Shown here piece after piece: positions 6,807 through 6,857 of a stretch of 6,857 nt of DNA. This stretch comes from an uncultured Collinsella sp. (GTDB lineage: Bacteria > Actinomycetota > Coriobacteriia > Coriobacteriales > Coriobacteriaceae), in assembly GCA_902490245.1 (NCBI GenBank), contig CABUDB010000083.1:1-6857 (forward strand), written 5' to 3'. The notes under the pieces were generated by a model, which was not told the DNA's origin, did no database searches, and was given only the letters and a program-made list of their open reading frames with translations. Every line of letters begins with the position of its first letter. Within the stretch, counting starts at the first letter, position 1. A program made the translations under genes and the position numbers.

Positions 6807-6857
6807 CATTTATTGACCTTAATTTTGAATTAGCTGCTACCTGTCCCATGTTTTACG
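6807..6857. other. AT-rich non-coding tail after the terminator
   Basis: No gene can be supported here. TTGACC at 6813-6818 resembles a -35 box for a plus-strand gene beyond the window, but no convincing -10 follows at 16-19 bases. The stretch could equally be the 3' flank of a minus-strand gene. Confidence 0.4.

Noticed and set aside
6763..6850. Short minus-strand frame of about 31 codons starting at an ATG at 6850
   Set aside because: It reads straight through the terminator stem, has no ribosome site and no recognisable protein features.
1..6857. Mobile element, CRISPR, phage or toxin-antitoxin content
   Set aside because: No direct repeats, transposase, integrase, spacer array or small paired genes were seen; all long genes are conserved chromosomal types.

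Overview
The window reads as an ordinary chromosomal segment of a high-GC Gram-positive bacterium. Third-position G/C bias is strong. Two adjacent WYL-domain regulators, a DinG-type helicase fused to a DnaQ-like exonuclease, a D-Ala-D-Ala ligase and an RlmN methyltransferase together suggest an actinobacterium, most likely of class Coriobacteriia (Collinsella-like). That placement rests on remembered protein character, not on a search.

Layout. Two plus-strand WYL-domain transcription factors come first. The first is cut off at the left edge and ends at 839. The second starts inside its tail (826, or 805) and ends at 1743. They are followed tail-to-tail, with a 4-base overlap, by the minus-strand dinG-like gene (4634 down to 1740). 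dinG is itself overlapped by 7 bases by the end of the minus-strand ddl gene (5605 down to 4628), so ddl-dinG looks like one translationally coupled transcription unit. A 73-base divergent intergenic region (5606-5678) carries candidate promoters for both directions. rlmN (5679-6731) is read on the plus strand and ends at a strong hairpin terminator (6769-6805). A ParB/parS-like palindrome lies between the rlmN stop and the terminator (6750-6765). The last ~50 bases hold no gene that can be called.

How the parts relate. The WYL pair resembles the PafB/PafC arrangement of actinobacteria, which activates DNA-damage genes, and it lies next to a predicted DNA-processing enzyme. This is suggestive, but the genes are convergent and not in an operon. 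Ddl supplies D-Ala-D-Ala for peptidoglycan, and RlmN methylates A2503 of 23S rRNA and some tRNAs. No mobile element, CRISPR array, tRNA or rRNA is visible. I do not see a clearly new multi-gene system. The items most worth a second look are the parS-like site, the DinG protein that combines an intact exonuclease with intact iron-sulfur cysteines, and the divergent tandem WYL pair.
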